Of a DNA stretch of 64,000 nt, positions 1 to 11,865 are shown piece after piece (the stretch's first letter is position 1; every line of letters begins with the position of its first letter). This DNA is from Ilex aquifolium. Taxonomy: Eukaryota; Streptophyta; Magnoliopsida; Aquifoliales; Aquifoliaceae. Where the stretch lies: NCBI GenBank assembly GCA_951799425.1, contig OX637396.1:35580701-35644700 (forward strand), in the 5' to 3' direction. The position numbers and the translations under genes were made by a program. The notes under the pieces are model-generated. The model was not told where the DNA came from and ran no database searches. It saw only the letters and a list, made by a program, of their open reading frames with translations.

Positions 1-1984
1 CAAGATGACGGAGATTAACTAAATTTCCAATGTCTGCAGGCAACTTACAAAGCTCCCAACAATCACGCAACAACAATGTCTGCAAATTGTAGAGATCACT
101 CACTGATTCAGGCAGCCATTTAATTTGCGTCCTTGATAAATTCAAGAACCGAAGATGTTTCAAATTGCCAATTGAGTTGGGTAACTCTCTGATATTGTAC
201 CCACTCATAGATAAGACTCTTAAGTACAGTAATTTTGGCAGTATGTTGACTAAAATGCTATTACTTAAATAGCAGCTCCAGTATGACTTGTAAACTGGCA
301 GTGGTAAGAATGTTCGCATGCTCAGAAGTTCATCAAATGCCTTGAATCTTTTATACATTTCATACGGATGGCGCATGAATGCCGAGTGGCGAGCCTTCGG
401 AGAAATCCTACACCATTCATTGTTGTCCATATTGTCTTTCATCATAAAGCATATTTCTCCCGCAACATGTTGAGCTAGATCATTCAAAAGGTCATGCATC
501 GTGAATTTTGATTTCGTGCTACTTGAAGGTTGGAAGAATGACCTTGATAACAACTCATTGAAACAGTCGCCGCCTAACTCTTCCATGAGTTTCCTCACTC
601 CTTGTGATTGTTGCAGAAATCCTTCAGCCATCCATAACAAGACTAACTCGTCCTTGTCAAACTCGTAGTCCTTTGGAAATATGGCGCAGAATGCAAACAT
701 TTGCTTCAATTGAGAAGGTAGGTGATGATAACTTAACCTCAGGGCTGGAAGAATGCTGCTCTTATACTCCGGTAAATCCCAGATTTCACTATCCAGTACG
801 TCTTTCCACTCGCTTGGGCTACGTTTATTGCGTAGGACACCACCCAGTGTCTTCGCTGCCAAAGGCAAGCCTCCACACTTTCTCATGATAGCCATACCAA
901 TTTCTTCCAAATTTGGATGGGCACCAAAATTCGTTGTACCCAGCGCATGTTGAGCAAACAGAGATAAACAATCATCATCGACCAACGATTTTAGACGGTA
1001 TGCTAGAACAGAATCCATGGTTGTTGCTACGCCTTCATTCCGAGTTGTAACAATAATTTTACTTCCTGGTACCCCACCTCGAAAAGGAGCACGAAGGAGA
1101 TCCCATTTGGTGTCCTTCTCATTCCAAACATCGTCTAAAACAAGAAGAAATTTTTTTCCAGAAAGTTTGTCTTTAAGATTTACTTGAGCCGTATCCAAGT
1201 TCTTGAAGTCACGAGTCTCATTGGTCACTGACTCATAAATTTTGTTTGTTATCATGAGCTCATCAAACTCTTCAGAAACACACACCCATGCTCTCAAGTC
1301 GAATAAATCCTTGACTTTCTCATTGTTGTACACTAGTTGAGCAAGAGTAGTCTTGCCGAGACCACCCATACCAACTATTGAAATGACGGATGGTTCATCG
1401 TTACTTGATTCATTGTTGAGCAACAATTCAAGTATTTCTTGTTTATCCTTTTCGCGACCATAAACATGGGACTCGACCACCAAGGAAGTAGTCGTCCTCT
1501 CTGTTTCTGTGTTTGACCTTACTTCGGGATTGACTTTCAAACCCAGGACATCTCTTTCTTTTGCAATACCTTCTAATCTAGTAGTGATTTCCTCAATCTT
1601 GGGGCCCAATTTGATTTTGAACCCAACAGATCTTTGGAAATTACTACAACAAGTAGGGAGGAAGCTCCGAACCTTGCTTGTGGAAGCCTCAGGCTCCGAA
1701 TTCACTTCATGTGCCAAAGCTTCAGTCTCAATCTCATCCACCAGATCATCCACATCGTAAGCCAGATCCCTCAGTTCCGCCAGCCACAGTTTCACAGTTT
1801 CGTCCCTTATTTGCTTAGCCTCAGCATCGTTGAGCACCGCTCTAATTGTGAATAGCAGTTTGCGCAATTTCGTCAACTGGGTAAGAATCCCTTCGCTGCG
1901 AGCAAATTTCAACAGCTCGCGAGAGGCCAATCTGTCAAACAACACATTTAAGAACGCACCCAGAAAAACTTCTATGATAGCCAT
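1..1984 (-). CDS. CC-NBS-LRR (RPP13-like 1 type) resistance protein, copy 1, 5' part, cut by window edge
   Basis: Intracellular immune receptor of the coiled-coil NLR class, which in this family senses pathogen effectors and switches through ADP/ATP exchange in its NB-ARC domain. The start is the ATG at 1982-1984 (complement of cat), giving MAIIEVFLGAFLNVLFDRLA as in copy 2. The reading frame appears open to base 1, about 661 residues: Rx-type N-terminal domain with an EDVID-like DVDDLVDEIE stretch, P-loop GMGGLGKTT, kinase-2 LLVLDDVW (its final W is typical of CNLs), GSKIIVTTR, CGGLPLA, MHD, then the first LRRs. Compared with copy 2 it is 12 nt shorter over the shared part, in three in-frame gaps (about 1684, 332 and 265). 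The LRR C-terminus lies outside the window. Sequence identity with copy 2 ends shortly upstream of the ATG, so its promoter differs. I see no stop in the frame, but only part of the gene is visible. Confidence 0.9.
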   Translation of the reverse strand, partial: MAIIEVFLGAFLNVLFDRLASRELLKFARSEGILTQLTKLRKLLFTIRAVLNDAEAKQIRDETVKLWLAELRDLAYDVDDLVDEIETEALAHEVNSEPEASTSKVRSFLPTCCSNFQRSVGFKIKLGPKIEEITTRLEGIAKERDVLGLKVNPEVRSNTETERTTTSLVVESHVYGREKDKQEILELLLNNESSNDEPSVISIVGMGGLGKTTLAQLVYNNEKVKDLFDLRAWVCVSEEFDELMITNKIYESVTNETRDFKNLDTAQVNLKDKLSGKKFLLVLDDVWNEKDTKWDLLRAPFRGGVPGSKIIVTTRNEGVATTMDSVLAYRLKSLVDDDCLSLFAQHALGTTNFGAHPNLEEIGMAIMRKCGGLPLAAKTLGGVLRNKRSPSEWKDVLDSEIWDLPEYKSSILPALRLSYHHLPSQLKQMFAFCAIFPKDYEFDKDELVLLWMAEGFLQQSQGVRKLMEELGGDCFNELLSRSFFQPSSSTKSKFTMHDLLNDLAQHVAGEICFMMKDNMDNNEWCRISPKARHSAFMRHPYEMYKRFKAFDELLSMRTFLPLPVYKSYWSCYLSNSILVNILPKLLYLRVLSMSGYNIRELPNSIGNLKHLRFLNLSRTQIKWLPESVSDLYNLQTLLLRDCWELCKLPADIGNLVNLRHL

Positions 1985-3822
1985 TGTTTTCAAGATGAGC
2001 AGAGCAGGGAAGGATGGGTTTCCTGTATGTTAAAATTGCTCAAGGCCTCAAGACAAAGTACACCTTCTTCCACTCACTTTCGTGTTCAATTGGTTGTGAA
2101 TTTGTGGATGATATTTGTTATCCTTTCATAAACTACACCCATGTAAATATCCACACACGTGATTTCCTACTAGGCCCTAATATTCCTTGGGATTAGTTAT
2201 AAATTTAATTGTACTAGTGTCTAAGATTAATAAACAATGTATAAATAATATTTTCCTCGCTAAACTATAGGCTTATTGTACCACCGCAGTTGGAGGCATG
2301 TTTGAATCCAGTATTTTTTACGCTGTTTTGTCGTAAAATAGTTCCCCCGTTTAGCCCCGACTTTTTCATCACGATTTTTGATCTAAAAAAACCGTTTTGA
2401 GTCTATTTTAAAGTTATTTTTACCAGCTTTTAGTATGGGTGACAATTTTTGACATGACACGGTAACTCGATACGTACACGACACGAATAAATGAGTTTAG
2501 ATTGACTATTTCTTTGTACAAACCCGTGTATGATACGACCCGTCAACACGAAGTGTTAGCAGGGGCGGAGCCACAGTGGGGCCAGTTGCCTCCACTGCAA
2601 TTTTGAAAAAAAATGGGATACATTTAGTATTTTCAAAATTTAGGATCTTGCCCTGTTAAAATATTGTGAAAAAGTTAGGGGTATTTATGTATTTTAAATG
2701 TGGATTTCTACAAATTTGGTGGACTTACTTGTTGACTGGGGTCCATGTGTCGGATCTACGTATTTGGGGACTATAGAGCTAAAATGAAACATAAAAACTA
2801 CAGATTTGTTCTCACTCCAGTAAAATCTGATCTTAAAAAAGAAAAGTCTTCAACAAAAATAGAAAGTGATCCTAACCGTATATGTTCTCACTTTTAGATC
2901 TAATGATTCCAAATGAAACAAACATATAATTAAAATTCCAACGGATTTGCATTTATTTTGGATCACACTCGATCTCTATAGGCTAGTGGCATCCAATTTT
3001 TTTTATTTGGATAATTTTAATTAAATATTATAATGCTAACAATTTTAATGTGACTCATGAACATGTCACAAAATTAAATCAGAATTAGGGTGGTTTAATC
3101 TTAATAGATTTGGGTGATAATGAATAGACTAATTAGATCTCCCAAATAAATGAACACGAAGGTCACCCCATCTATACTCACCTTATTAGTTACTAAATCC
3201 ACCTTTTCTATATTCACTAATTAAAAATTAAATTCATCCAATTTTATTTCAATCCGATCAAAATTTCGTTTCGATTTATTATTTTAATACTTCAATATGA
3301 AAATATTTCAAAAGTAAAAATTAAAATTTTTTAATATTTCAAAATTTTTAATATTTAATTAGTTAAAAATTAAAAATTATTTTTAAAATATTAGTCAAAA
3401 TATAATAAAAATATCTTAAAACACCTCAAAATATTTTAAAGACATTAATGAAAATATGTTAAAATATTATTGATCTTCTCAGAATATTGAAATTTCACTC
3501 TAATTATTATTTTTGTTTCGTTTCTATAACATATACTAAGGGTAATCCGTACCTGAAGATAAGATGCAATGTGAATAATTTTGAAAGAGATGTTAGTGGT
3601 CATTGGATGAGTCTATTTAAGACTGTCGGATTAATTTATTGAAGCCTGCTCTGTTTAATATTATAAATATTTAATAGTTGAATTGCATGTGTATAAATGA
3701 TGTGAATTTAGTAACTAATGGAATGTGTATAGATGAGATGAACTTAGTAGTTTGAAACAAGATAATTAAATGAGGTGAGAAAACAGATTTAAGGGGTAAG
3801 AATAGCCCCACTAAAAAAAAAA
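1985..3822. other. Spacer upstream of NLR copy 1
   Basis: About 60-80 bases next to the NLR start (to about 2055) resemble the 5' leader of copy 2; after that the sequence diverges. At 2450-2575 there is a stretch rich in acacg/gacccg words, common in plant dispersed repeats, ending in aggggcggagccac, which resembles the ends of some plant hAT elements, but no matching opposite end was found. 3200-3540 is very AT-rich. No gene is supported. Confidence 0.5.
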
Positions 3823-4121
3823 GGGTAAATCCCATAAATATCCCATGAACTATGACTTTTGTTTTAAATTGCCACTGAACTTTCAATTATCTTAATTTAT
3901 CACCTGAACTATGTAATTTACTTCAATCTACCCCTTTCATTAAGATTAATTGATAAATGAGATAAATTCCATTAAGATTAATTATTAAATGAGACGGATT
4001 CCATTAAAATTAACAGTTAGTTTGTCTAATGCAATGGTTAATCTTAACGAAAGAGGCAATTGATATAAATTATAGAGTTCATGGGATAAATTAGGATAAT
4101 ATAAAGTTCATGGGGCAATTT
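3823..4121. mobile_element. Foldback MITE, copy 1 (right end lost)
   Basis: Begins gggtaaatc and continues with words meaning the same on both arms: atgaactatg, ttgttttaaattgcc and ttaatttatc on the left arm, with their inverted forms (ggcaattt, catagttcatggg, gataaattaggat) on the right arm, around a centre of ttaagattaat repeats. The right terminal inverted repeat, present in the other two copies as gatttaccca, is missing here. Non-coding, presumably non-autonomous; superfamily not assigned. Confidence 0.65.
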
Positions 4122-4659
4122 GTATGCACCAAGAGGGCGTCCTAGTCCTTACATCAAAATTTAAGAAACAATATATTGAAGAAAATAAGTTATTTATGCA
4201 TGAAAAGGGTGTCCGAGAATAAAGCTATTAAATGATTTGATAAGTTCGAACTCTTCTTGCTTTTAGTTTATTCAAACCATACAAATTTAAGAAATAAGTG
4301 ACTCTGCACAACTCAAATTGGTTCATGGCTATAGGAAATTTTAAATTTATTACCAATCAACTCATACCAATAACGAGAAACAATTTTTTTGCTAAAAAAA
4401 TAAATTTAATTCACGATTTGATTATATACTAAATTGCACACACCGTTGATATTTTTTGACACATTAAAACTCAAATACAAAGTTGTTTCATTACTATAGT
4501 GATGTTTCTTAACCTTGAATTCCATTCTCATTCCACTTTAAAGAATACTAGCAATAACTTGTACTTAAAGACACGGTACAATAATATCCGACCGTCTAAC
4601 TCAATTTTAGTCTAGTCAGAAGATTGAAATAATGACACAACAATCCTTACAATCTCTCC

Positions 4660-4965
4660 ATTTAGAGGCTGGTAAGTGGTCTCCTCCCCCTTTGGGTGTT
4701 CTATAGATCAACTTTGATGGGGCTGTTTTCGGGTCGGAGGGGTGTTCTGATGTGGGTGTTATCATCAGAGATTGGAATGGATCTTTTAAATTAAGGTATT
4801 CTCGAAGAGTTCAAGGAAGTTTGCAATTTGATCATGTGGAGGCCCTAGTGGCGACGACAGCGATTGAGATGGCCATTGATTCAAGCTATACGAAAATTGC
4901 TCTTGAAGGAGACTCGAAGGTACTCCATTTTTTATCAATAAAAAATCATTTCTATCATATATAAA
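4660..4965 (+). pseudogene. Relic RNase H domain of LINE type (RVT_3-like), deleted at 3' end
   Basis: Reads as a plant LINE-associated RNase H: KWSPPPLGVL, a stop (TAG at about 4706), then INFDGAVFGSEG, GVIIRDWNGSF, FDHVEALVA, AIEMAIDSS, LEGDSKV. The catalytic-type residues D (NFDG), E (VEAL) and D (EGDS) are visible. After EGDSKV the sequence jumps to unrelated bases, removing the rest of the domain, which survives in the right copy at 38402-38870. In such elements this domain removes RNA from the reverse-transcribed hybrid. It is dead: internal stop, no start, truncated. Confidence 0.75.
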
Positions 4966-5169
4966 CAATATTTAAAATTAAAATTATATTTTGAGCCAAA
5001 AATCAATCAAAAATTAATATTCAACTTGTGACAGAAATGAGTGATGTGATAAAAATGAAAGGAAAAAATATGGATGAATAAAATTCAAATGACTAACTCC
5101 TTTCTATATATACAAATAAACTGTGAACCCCTCATGTCATGCTTTTAAGTTTAATTGTACCAATCCCAT

Positions 5170-5510
5170 CAATTTGTGTTTCCTATTCTAAATTAAGACC
5201 TACAAATCAATCTGCGCTGCCTGTCCAAAGGACCAAGGAAAATGAATGTGGTTAAAAAAATAAACAGTATACCCTTTTTATGTAGCTGAAAATATTCTTA
5301 TTACATGAATAACTAACCACAACAACTGCACCATATGAGTACTTGTGACATGTCAAACATAAAATTGTGTGGTACAACCATTTTCTCTAAAATTTAGAAA
5401 CAGTCCATAAATTTTCCTATCCCAAGCAACTTCCACCACATAATAAAACGACATAAACTACTTCTAAATCAATGTCTACTTCAATAAATTATCAAAAACT
5501 ACATTACAAT
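5170..5510. repeat. Diverged direct repeat, first unit
   Basis: This stretch and 6720-7075 share, in the same order, ttctaa, acctacaaatcaatctg, aatgaatgtggttaaaaa, acaactgcaccatatga, gtggtacaac, aaacgacataaactacttct (aaatgatataaactacttct in the second unit) and tcaataaat. It is an old internal duplication that predates the long segmental duplication, because both copies of the segment carry both units (39110-39410 and 40860-41200). Confidence 0.7.
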
Positions 5511-6060
5511 TACGTAAAAATTACCACCCGTGAAAAGAATTTTACTCTTTACAACTTCTATAATAATCTTTGACAATCATGAATTTGCGCAATATTAACC
5601 GAATTAGTAATTTACTTAATGTTTATTATCCCCAAAAAATAAGGTCAATACCAAATCTCAAAATGCATGAAAGAGATGAAATTCATGAAAATTAATTTGG
5701 GGGAATGAATGAGTTGATATAAATTTCAATTTTGGAAAAGCTTATTGGGAGAAATGTACGAGGGTTATTGAGTGCAATTGCCAAACATAATTACTTCAAT
5801 CATTAACCTAACCAAGTACCAAAATTATGCACAAATACTTAAAGATTTGTCTATAGCACATTGCTTTCTAAACAAATGTAATAAGAAAGAAAAGAATATG
5901 TTCCAAACAATGTTAATTAGAAAAGTAATTGAATAAAATTCATATCTTCAAGATTGGATTGAATATATTAAACATAAACCCTAAACCTAATTTTTTTTTT
6001 GTAGAAAAATAAATAGCATATAAACAAGGCAAAAATTTATACATAATCAAAAAGATAATT

Positions 6061-6087
6061 GGGGAGGGGGGGGGGGGGGGGGAGGGG
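6061..6087. repeat. Poly-G tract
   Basis: A run of G with two A interruptions at the start of the tract shared with 39975-40010, where it is preceded by a T run. The length is probably unstable, and it could be an assembly or sequencing weak point. Confidence 0.9.
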
Positions 6088-6719
6088 ACATTTTCTAGCA
6101 ACCATACAGAGCATGAAACACTAAAAACAAAACAAAACCACGATTCGGGTACAGAAACTCAAGACTAACCATAGGCAAACTCATAAAATTCCTCATTGTG
6201 GCGAATGAACAGACACTTACACTAGAGTTAACTTGAATGCAACCAACGTATCTCAACCTGAAGACACTATGCAATTCAGAAAAAAAATAAAAAACGAACA
6301 TTATTCTTGAATACGAAACAATCAAACACTGAATGTACACATGCATTAAGCTGAAAGCCTAAACTACATTCTTAACACACCCACGATCAACAAGGAAATA
6401 TAAAGATTCTCGTGAAGACAAATTTTAATGAAGATATGGAGTAAACCCAACTTTAATGATCAAAGTCCCATAAATCATTCTAATAACACAAAATTTATAT
6501 TGTTGAAACTACATACCTTGTTAGAACTAATGGTAGCGCCTAGCAAGAGAATATTTAATCAAAGTGGGTCATAATGCTTTCTTTTCAGTTGTTAGAAAGA
6601 ATGTTCATGCCTGAATGCACTATGTTATGCTAAAGAAAAATTGTGAATATTTAATCAAAACAACTTTTCTTTGTTCTTTTAAAAATATTTGGACATCCCC
6701 TAACTTTATATTGCACAAA

Positions 6720-7075
6720 TTCAATTAAATTATGTTGTCTATTCTAAACGAGGACCCACAAATCAATCTGTGTTGCCTATACAATGAACCAAATAAAATG
6801 AATGTGGTTAAAAACTAAACATACCACTTTTATGCATCTAAAACAACAGAAAATCATTCTTCCTACATGAACAACTAAACACAACAACTGCACCATATGA
6901 ATATTTGAAAAAGTGACAGACCAAACATAATATTATGTGGTACAACTGTTTTCTAAAAAAATTAGAATAAACTCATAAAATTTTTCAATCCCAAACAACT
7001 TCAATCACACATCAAAATGATATAAACTACTTCTAAACCAAGCTCTACCTCAATAAATCAACAAAAACCAAGATT
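6720..7075. repeat. Diverged direct repeat, second unit
   Basis: Partner of 5170-5510, at roughly 75-80 percent identity by eye. Confidence 0.7.
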
Positions 7076-7189
7076 TGCCCAATTCAAAATTTTATACCCT
7101 TGAATTACATAGTGTATCTCCTGAAAATATGATCCCATAAATATATCAACATATCTACAAAACTTATATATTTCATAATCATATCCAAA

Positions 7190-7435
7190 CCACGTCATAT
7201 CAATATTTAAATACAACTATTTACCAACTACCACAACAACATAATAGTATTTACCATCGTCTTGCCTAAACACAATTATTTACTACCACAAAAAATCATA
7301 ATATTAACCATTGTCCTGCCTATTAACAATTTTTTACCAACTACTATAAAAAGCATAATAATATTAACCCATAGTCTTGTCTAAACACAATTATTTACCA
7401 ACTATCACAATAATATTAATCATACGATTAAAGAA
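7190..7435. repeat. Degenerate tandem repeat, unit about 60-70 bp
   Basis: Three to four imperfect units built from aaacacaattatttac, caactaccacaac, cataatattaacca and tgtcttgcc. The same array lies at 41330-41560 in the right copy. Confidence 0.65.
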
Positions 7436-8814
7436 TGACCACAAAACGTAATTATACTGTACAATTGCAAAATGAGTCATTCCTTAATCTAGTTTACCAA
7501 AATAGGTCATTCATCATTGGGATCATCAGACTTTCTTACAACCCTGAATGTCCTTGTATCAACACATAAGGGAAATCATTGACTATAATGGACTAAAATG
7601 AAACCAACATGTCAAGGTTTAGACAAAGCTATCTATCATACCTTCAAAGCTACATGAGACAACCTACAAAAAACTAAAACCAAAATCTTACCGATGAATT
7701 GGACGGTGGCGTGATGTTGAAAGTGGCATGGCCGTGTGAATCCGAGACAACCTTCAAAAAAATAAATAACAAAAAAAAAAATGTAAATCGCCTAAACAAA
7801 TGTAAAACCCCTTAAAATAACAAATACAAAAAACAAACCACTCTTTAGGAGGTCACTGTCGCCATTTGAGCTGTGCCGTCGCTAGTCACCGGAGCTGCAC
7901 CGCCGATGGTCGTTGCCCGTCGTGAAGTTCACCGAAAAAAATATAGATTGGCATTAGATGAAGTAAGTTCACAAAAAATCAAAGGGTAAGGCAACAATCA
8001 GAATAACATATAATTTCAATCCAAATCAAAGTATCATTGAACCCAAACTCAAACTCTTCAACTAATTCAAACCCAAAACTAAACACAAATTATCATGGAA
8101 TTCTTTATAAACAGAAGTGCTAAAAAACATCACTTATTAGAATTTTTGTAACATTTCCATAACTTTTTCATAACTCTACTTTCTTCTTAGGAGTCTCTGC
8201 CACATAGCGAGCTTTCACGTATTGTCAACACAAAGAACTAAACAAAAATAGAGAAGAGTTTAGTAAAAACGGTGAATAATCTATTCCAAAAAAAAAAAAT
8301 TCAATAGAAATGAGTTTAGTACAGTCTCTTCATAGTAGTGTTTTTGCCGCCTCTATCACCGATTGAGGCACACGGGCTCAGATTAAACAAAACCCAGAGA
8401 TTGGGGTATTTCTATTGTGGCATTTCAACAAAAACTTCATGTGCTCTATATTGGGGAAAGGAGGAAGCTGGTGGTTGTGGCAGTGGTCTGATGAAAGGGT
8501 GGGTTTGGGGTCGCAAATGGTGGAAAAAAAAGAGGAGAAAGAGGGAGGGAGGGAGAGAGAGAGAGAAAGCGGGGTGTGCAAAATATGTCACAACACAGAA
8601 TTTAACTTTGCAAGGTAGATTTCCCGAACTAAACATTAGAAATTTAGGGCATAGTCCTTTAAAATTTAAGGTATGAATTACAATATACATTAGATGAAGT
8701 AAGTTGATCACACTAACAATGAAGAAAAAATGAAGAAAAACAACAAATATGAAAGTCTTACATCCCACTGAAAGTAAATCAAGGTACTTTTTACGATTAG
8801 CCAAAAAAGGTGAG

Positions 8815-8960
8815 GAAAATTGATTGTTTGTGCAATTCGGCTTCTAGCACCGATATCAACTTTGTCCAATTAAGAAAATCATCATATGTGGTTGAACAGG
8901 AGAACCCCAATACACCACCTATAGTTAGCATTGACCAACCCAGACCCCTATAAAAGGTGA
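8815..8960 (-). other. Exon-like conserved stretch, unidentified (left copy)
   Basis: One minus-strand frame reads GWSMLTIGGVLGF, then TYDDFLNWTKLIS, then VLEAELHKQSI. The right copy at 42480-42650 keeps the same frame with a few changes and continues to FWLIGKG. The reading is hydrophobic then polar and protein-like, but I do not recognise the family. No start, stop or splice sites were established. It may be an exon of an old minus-strand gene or chance. Confidence 0.25.
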
Positions 8961-10129
8961 ATAACTAGGGGTCCAGAACGTCCACACCTCCCCTCCCTCC
9001 CCCTTTTCTCAGGCCTCATATTTGGCTCATCATAAACATTCGGTGAAACTTGGTCAATTCAATGAAAAATAGGAAATTAGAATGCCAAGAGAACATCCTA
9101 TGGTCTAATATCTTTGATAGCTTCCAATGTATCGACTACCACAAAAGAAAAAAAAATATGTATACACACGACCTAAACCTTGTCAAGTCCGATGCTGAAA
9201 CAAAATCCCAAAAGCAGTAATTTCAAATTCAAAATAAAGTTTCTATTTTACTAAAATAAAAAAATTACAAAAAGCAAAGCTCACCATTTAATACAGGAAA
9301 CCACATATAAACAAATTAAAATTTTACCAAAATTCAAACCCAAAAAACCAATAAAAAAGTCTATCGAAATTCACGTCAAAACCATTCTCTTATTATAAAG
9401 AGATAAAGAAATAGACTAAATAGCTATTTACGAAGACCAATCAAAGCCCACACCAAAATTCAAATCAAGACCACATAAACCTATAGTAACCAAAACCCCA
9501 AAGGTTCAACCTTTAGCGTTATAAATCTTAAAGAACTAAGAAAATGTCAATCACGCATGAAATCTTGGAAATAGTGGACTCAATCAACAAAATTATTAAG
9601 TGTAGTAGCACAAAATTGAACAAATGATTGATAGCAAAAACAATCTAGAACGTGATATTAAAAATCCACTTACAGATTTCTTCTTTTTTTTTTCTCGACA
9701 GCCAAATAGAGTGTTTAAAGAACCTAATACACATCTATTTAAATTCAATAAAAAAGAAACTCTAAACATTAAGAGATCAAATACCCGGTATAAGAGAGAG
9801 GTCAAAATTTGTTGCACATCAAAAACCAAAGGAACAATAACCAATCAATCATTCCTTAATCAGGAAATTAATTTATTTGAGCTCAACTCCAATACTCAAC
9901 GAATATGCAGTATATCACATAAATCAAATGACATGGATTGATAGAAAACTAAGGGGCTGACTAACAGTTGTGATAGAAAGCCACAATCGACCATAGTTTG
10001 TACGCTGAAATCAGAATTTCTAAAAAAGAGTATAAAAAGCACAATATTCGGGTGAGATTGACAAATAAAATCGTACCATAAATCCCTAAATAAACCATAA
10101 TTTGTATCCTAAATCAATTGGTCGTGATG

Positions 10130-10360
10130 TGTGCATATACAACTGTGTGCGTATGAGAGGAGTGTGTGAATCTGTGAGTGTTGGTGCAGGTATATGCACA
10201 TGTGTGCTGTGCAGTGGCAGTGGGGGTGCGTGCGTGCGATGTGGTTTTCTGTTTTCTGGGTGTGTTTGTGTGAAGTGTGTGTTTGGTGGGTGTGTTAGAA
10301 ATTAGAATGCGTGTTGGGTGTGTGTTGTGTGATGTGCGTGGGTGTGTGTTGAGTTGCAGA
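10130..10360. repeat. TG-rich degenerate microsatellite
   Basis: Long run of tgtgtg, gtgcgt and ggtgtg words, repeated at 43805-44025. Low-complexity sequence, with no coding interpretation supported although one frame is open. Confidence 0.8.
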
Positions 10361-11865
10361 CAAAAAAAAAAGAGAGAGAGAGAGAAGAGGGGAAGAGAGA
10401 GAGGGAACCTAAAGACACTATGTCACTGCTCTCCATGGTGCTGGAATGCTAGTCGGTGTGATAGTGGTGGGTGGCTGTTTGGCCAAATAGAGAAGAGAAA
10501 GTAGAAAAAGGAGAGAAAAAGATTAGATCAGAGAATGGGGTAGAGAAATCAGGTAACAGACAGATGAGAGAGGGAGTGAAAGTTGGGAAGCATGCTTAAT
10601 AATAACGGTTTGGGGGGGATTCAAATTGGTAGATGTTTTATTAGATAGATAAGAATAATTCGTCAATATAAAAATTTGAGCACTAATACGAGAGGCACTA
10701 AATGCTTCCATAGAAACGAAGATTAGAAGTCTACAATCAAACTCACGCCCATAGATAAAAACCAAACAAATGCTAGACCTAATTAAATTTTGACTTTTAT
10801 CTCAAATCAAAAAGTGATCTTGATCAATGAGATGCTTGTTCTAATGACACTCATATGATGCAACTATCCTTTTGATCTTTAAGAAAAGCATCAAGGAGGT
10901 AAGATGCCAAGAATCTAACTATATCATTTGATAAGAACCAATCTGGAAAGTCATTGAGGCATACCAACCACAATTACAGTGACATTAATAAACAAATTAA
11001 TATACAGAGTGTTATAACCATTTGACTGGACAAATTCTATGCAAAACAGGGGCTGTCAAAATAAAGAGAAATAAATATTTTCAATAAGCAACCAGTAAAA
11101 AACAATTCGATGTCGGGGCTGTGATTTCAAACTTCAAGCAAATTAGTAGAGCTGTGATTTCATTTGCAAAACCTGCAATAATTTGCAAACTAAAACACTA
11201 AGAAGTATCTAGCAAAGAAAAAATTGAGTGGTAATCCTACAAAGTTCGCGAGGGATTCGAAATGGCCACCTTGAGAATTGAACATCAAGGAGAAAAATTA
11301 ATCAAAGAAACAACGGATAACAATTGGATATCCACCTAAAATCTAATCTAAAAAATCATGAATAACATAAAGCACAAATTAATGCATGGGTGATTTTATC
11401 AGAAATCTGATTTGTAACGGCCTCAATATTTGGGCGAATGAGGATGCAGTTCACCGACAACACAACCATACTTAAGCTCAAATAATTACTGTAAACAATC
11501 CCCATTAATTATTCCAAAAAACATCAAAACCCAAGGAAAAGAATCCAATGAAAAATCAATGGTAGATATTAGCAACAAATCAACACCAAACACTTCACGG
11601 GGGTAGATGGTGGAGGAAAGAAATGGATCTCTGTGGAGTGTTTATGGTAGACGGTGGGGTTGGGTTTGTGGCAGAAGGTGATGACAGAGCTGGGGCAAAG
11701 GTGGGAGAGGAAAAGATAGAAAGAGGGAGATACCTGGCGTTCCTTGCAGCGGACTTGCTGGCTGTCGGCATTGCTGGAGACCCCAGGACCCTCTTCTCTC
11801 TTTTTCCGTGCCTCTTTCTCTCTCTCTCTAACAAAAATGGGTGTGGTGAGATGGTTTTTTTTGGG

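Larger units (their letters stand above)
4966..11865. other. Non-coding interior of the left duplicated segment
   Basis: AT-rich sequence with simple repeats and no convincing gene. It holds the diverged internal duplication, the degenerate tandem repeat and the G-run listed separately, a purine-rich tract at 8520-8575 and a TG-rich tract at 10130-10360. At 11595-11835 the strand complementary to the window could read SAARNARYLP and STINTPQRSI; this frame is roughly conserved in the right copy but matches nothing I recognise. A splice-donor-like junction (CTAACAAG then GTATGT, minus strand) lies near 6520 and 40440, so unrecognised exons of an old minus-strand gene are possible. Confidence 0.5.

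Noticed and set aside
604..888. Open plus-strand frames opposite the NLR coding regions (also near 753, 1509, 25575, 26480, 62364, 63069)
   Set aside because: They are antisense shadows of well-supported NLR coding sequence and recur only because the NLRs are duplicated.
2565..2600. Possible hAT transposon end (aggggcggagccac)
   Set aside because: No inverted partner or 8-bp target duplication was found nearby.
6095..6346. 83-codon minus-strand frame, similar to 40018-40251
   Set aside because: Similarity is explained by the segmental duplication. No domain is recognised, and the changes do not favour synonymous sites by eye.
5170..7435. CRISPR-like spaced repeats
   Set aside because: The repeats are degenerate, AT-rich and variable in length, in a plant nuclear context.
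8338..8804. Open frames on both strands rich in arginine/glutamate or proline/serine
   Set aside because: They fall on a purine-rich low-complexity tract.
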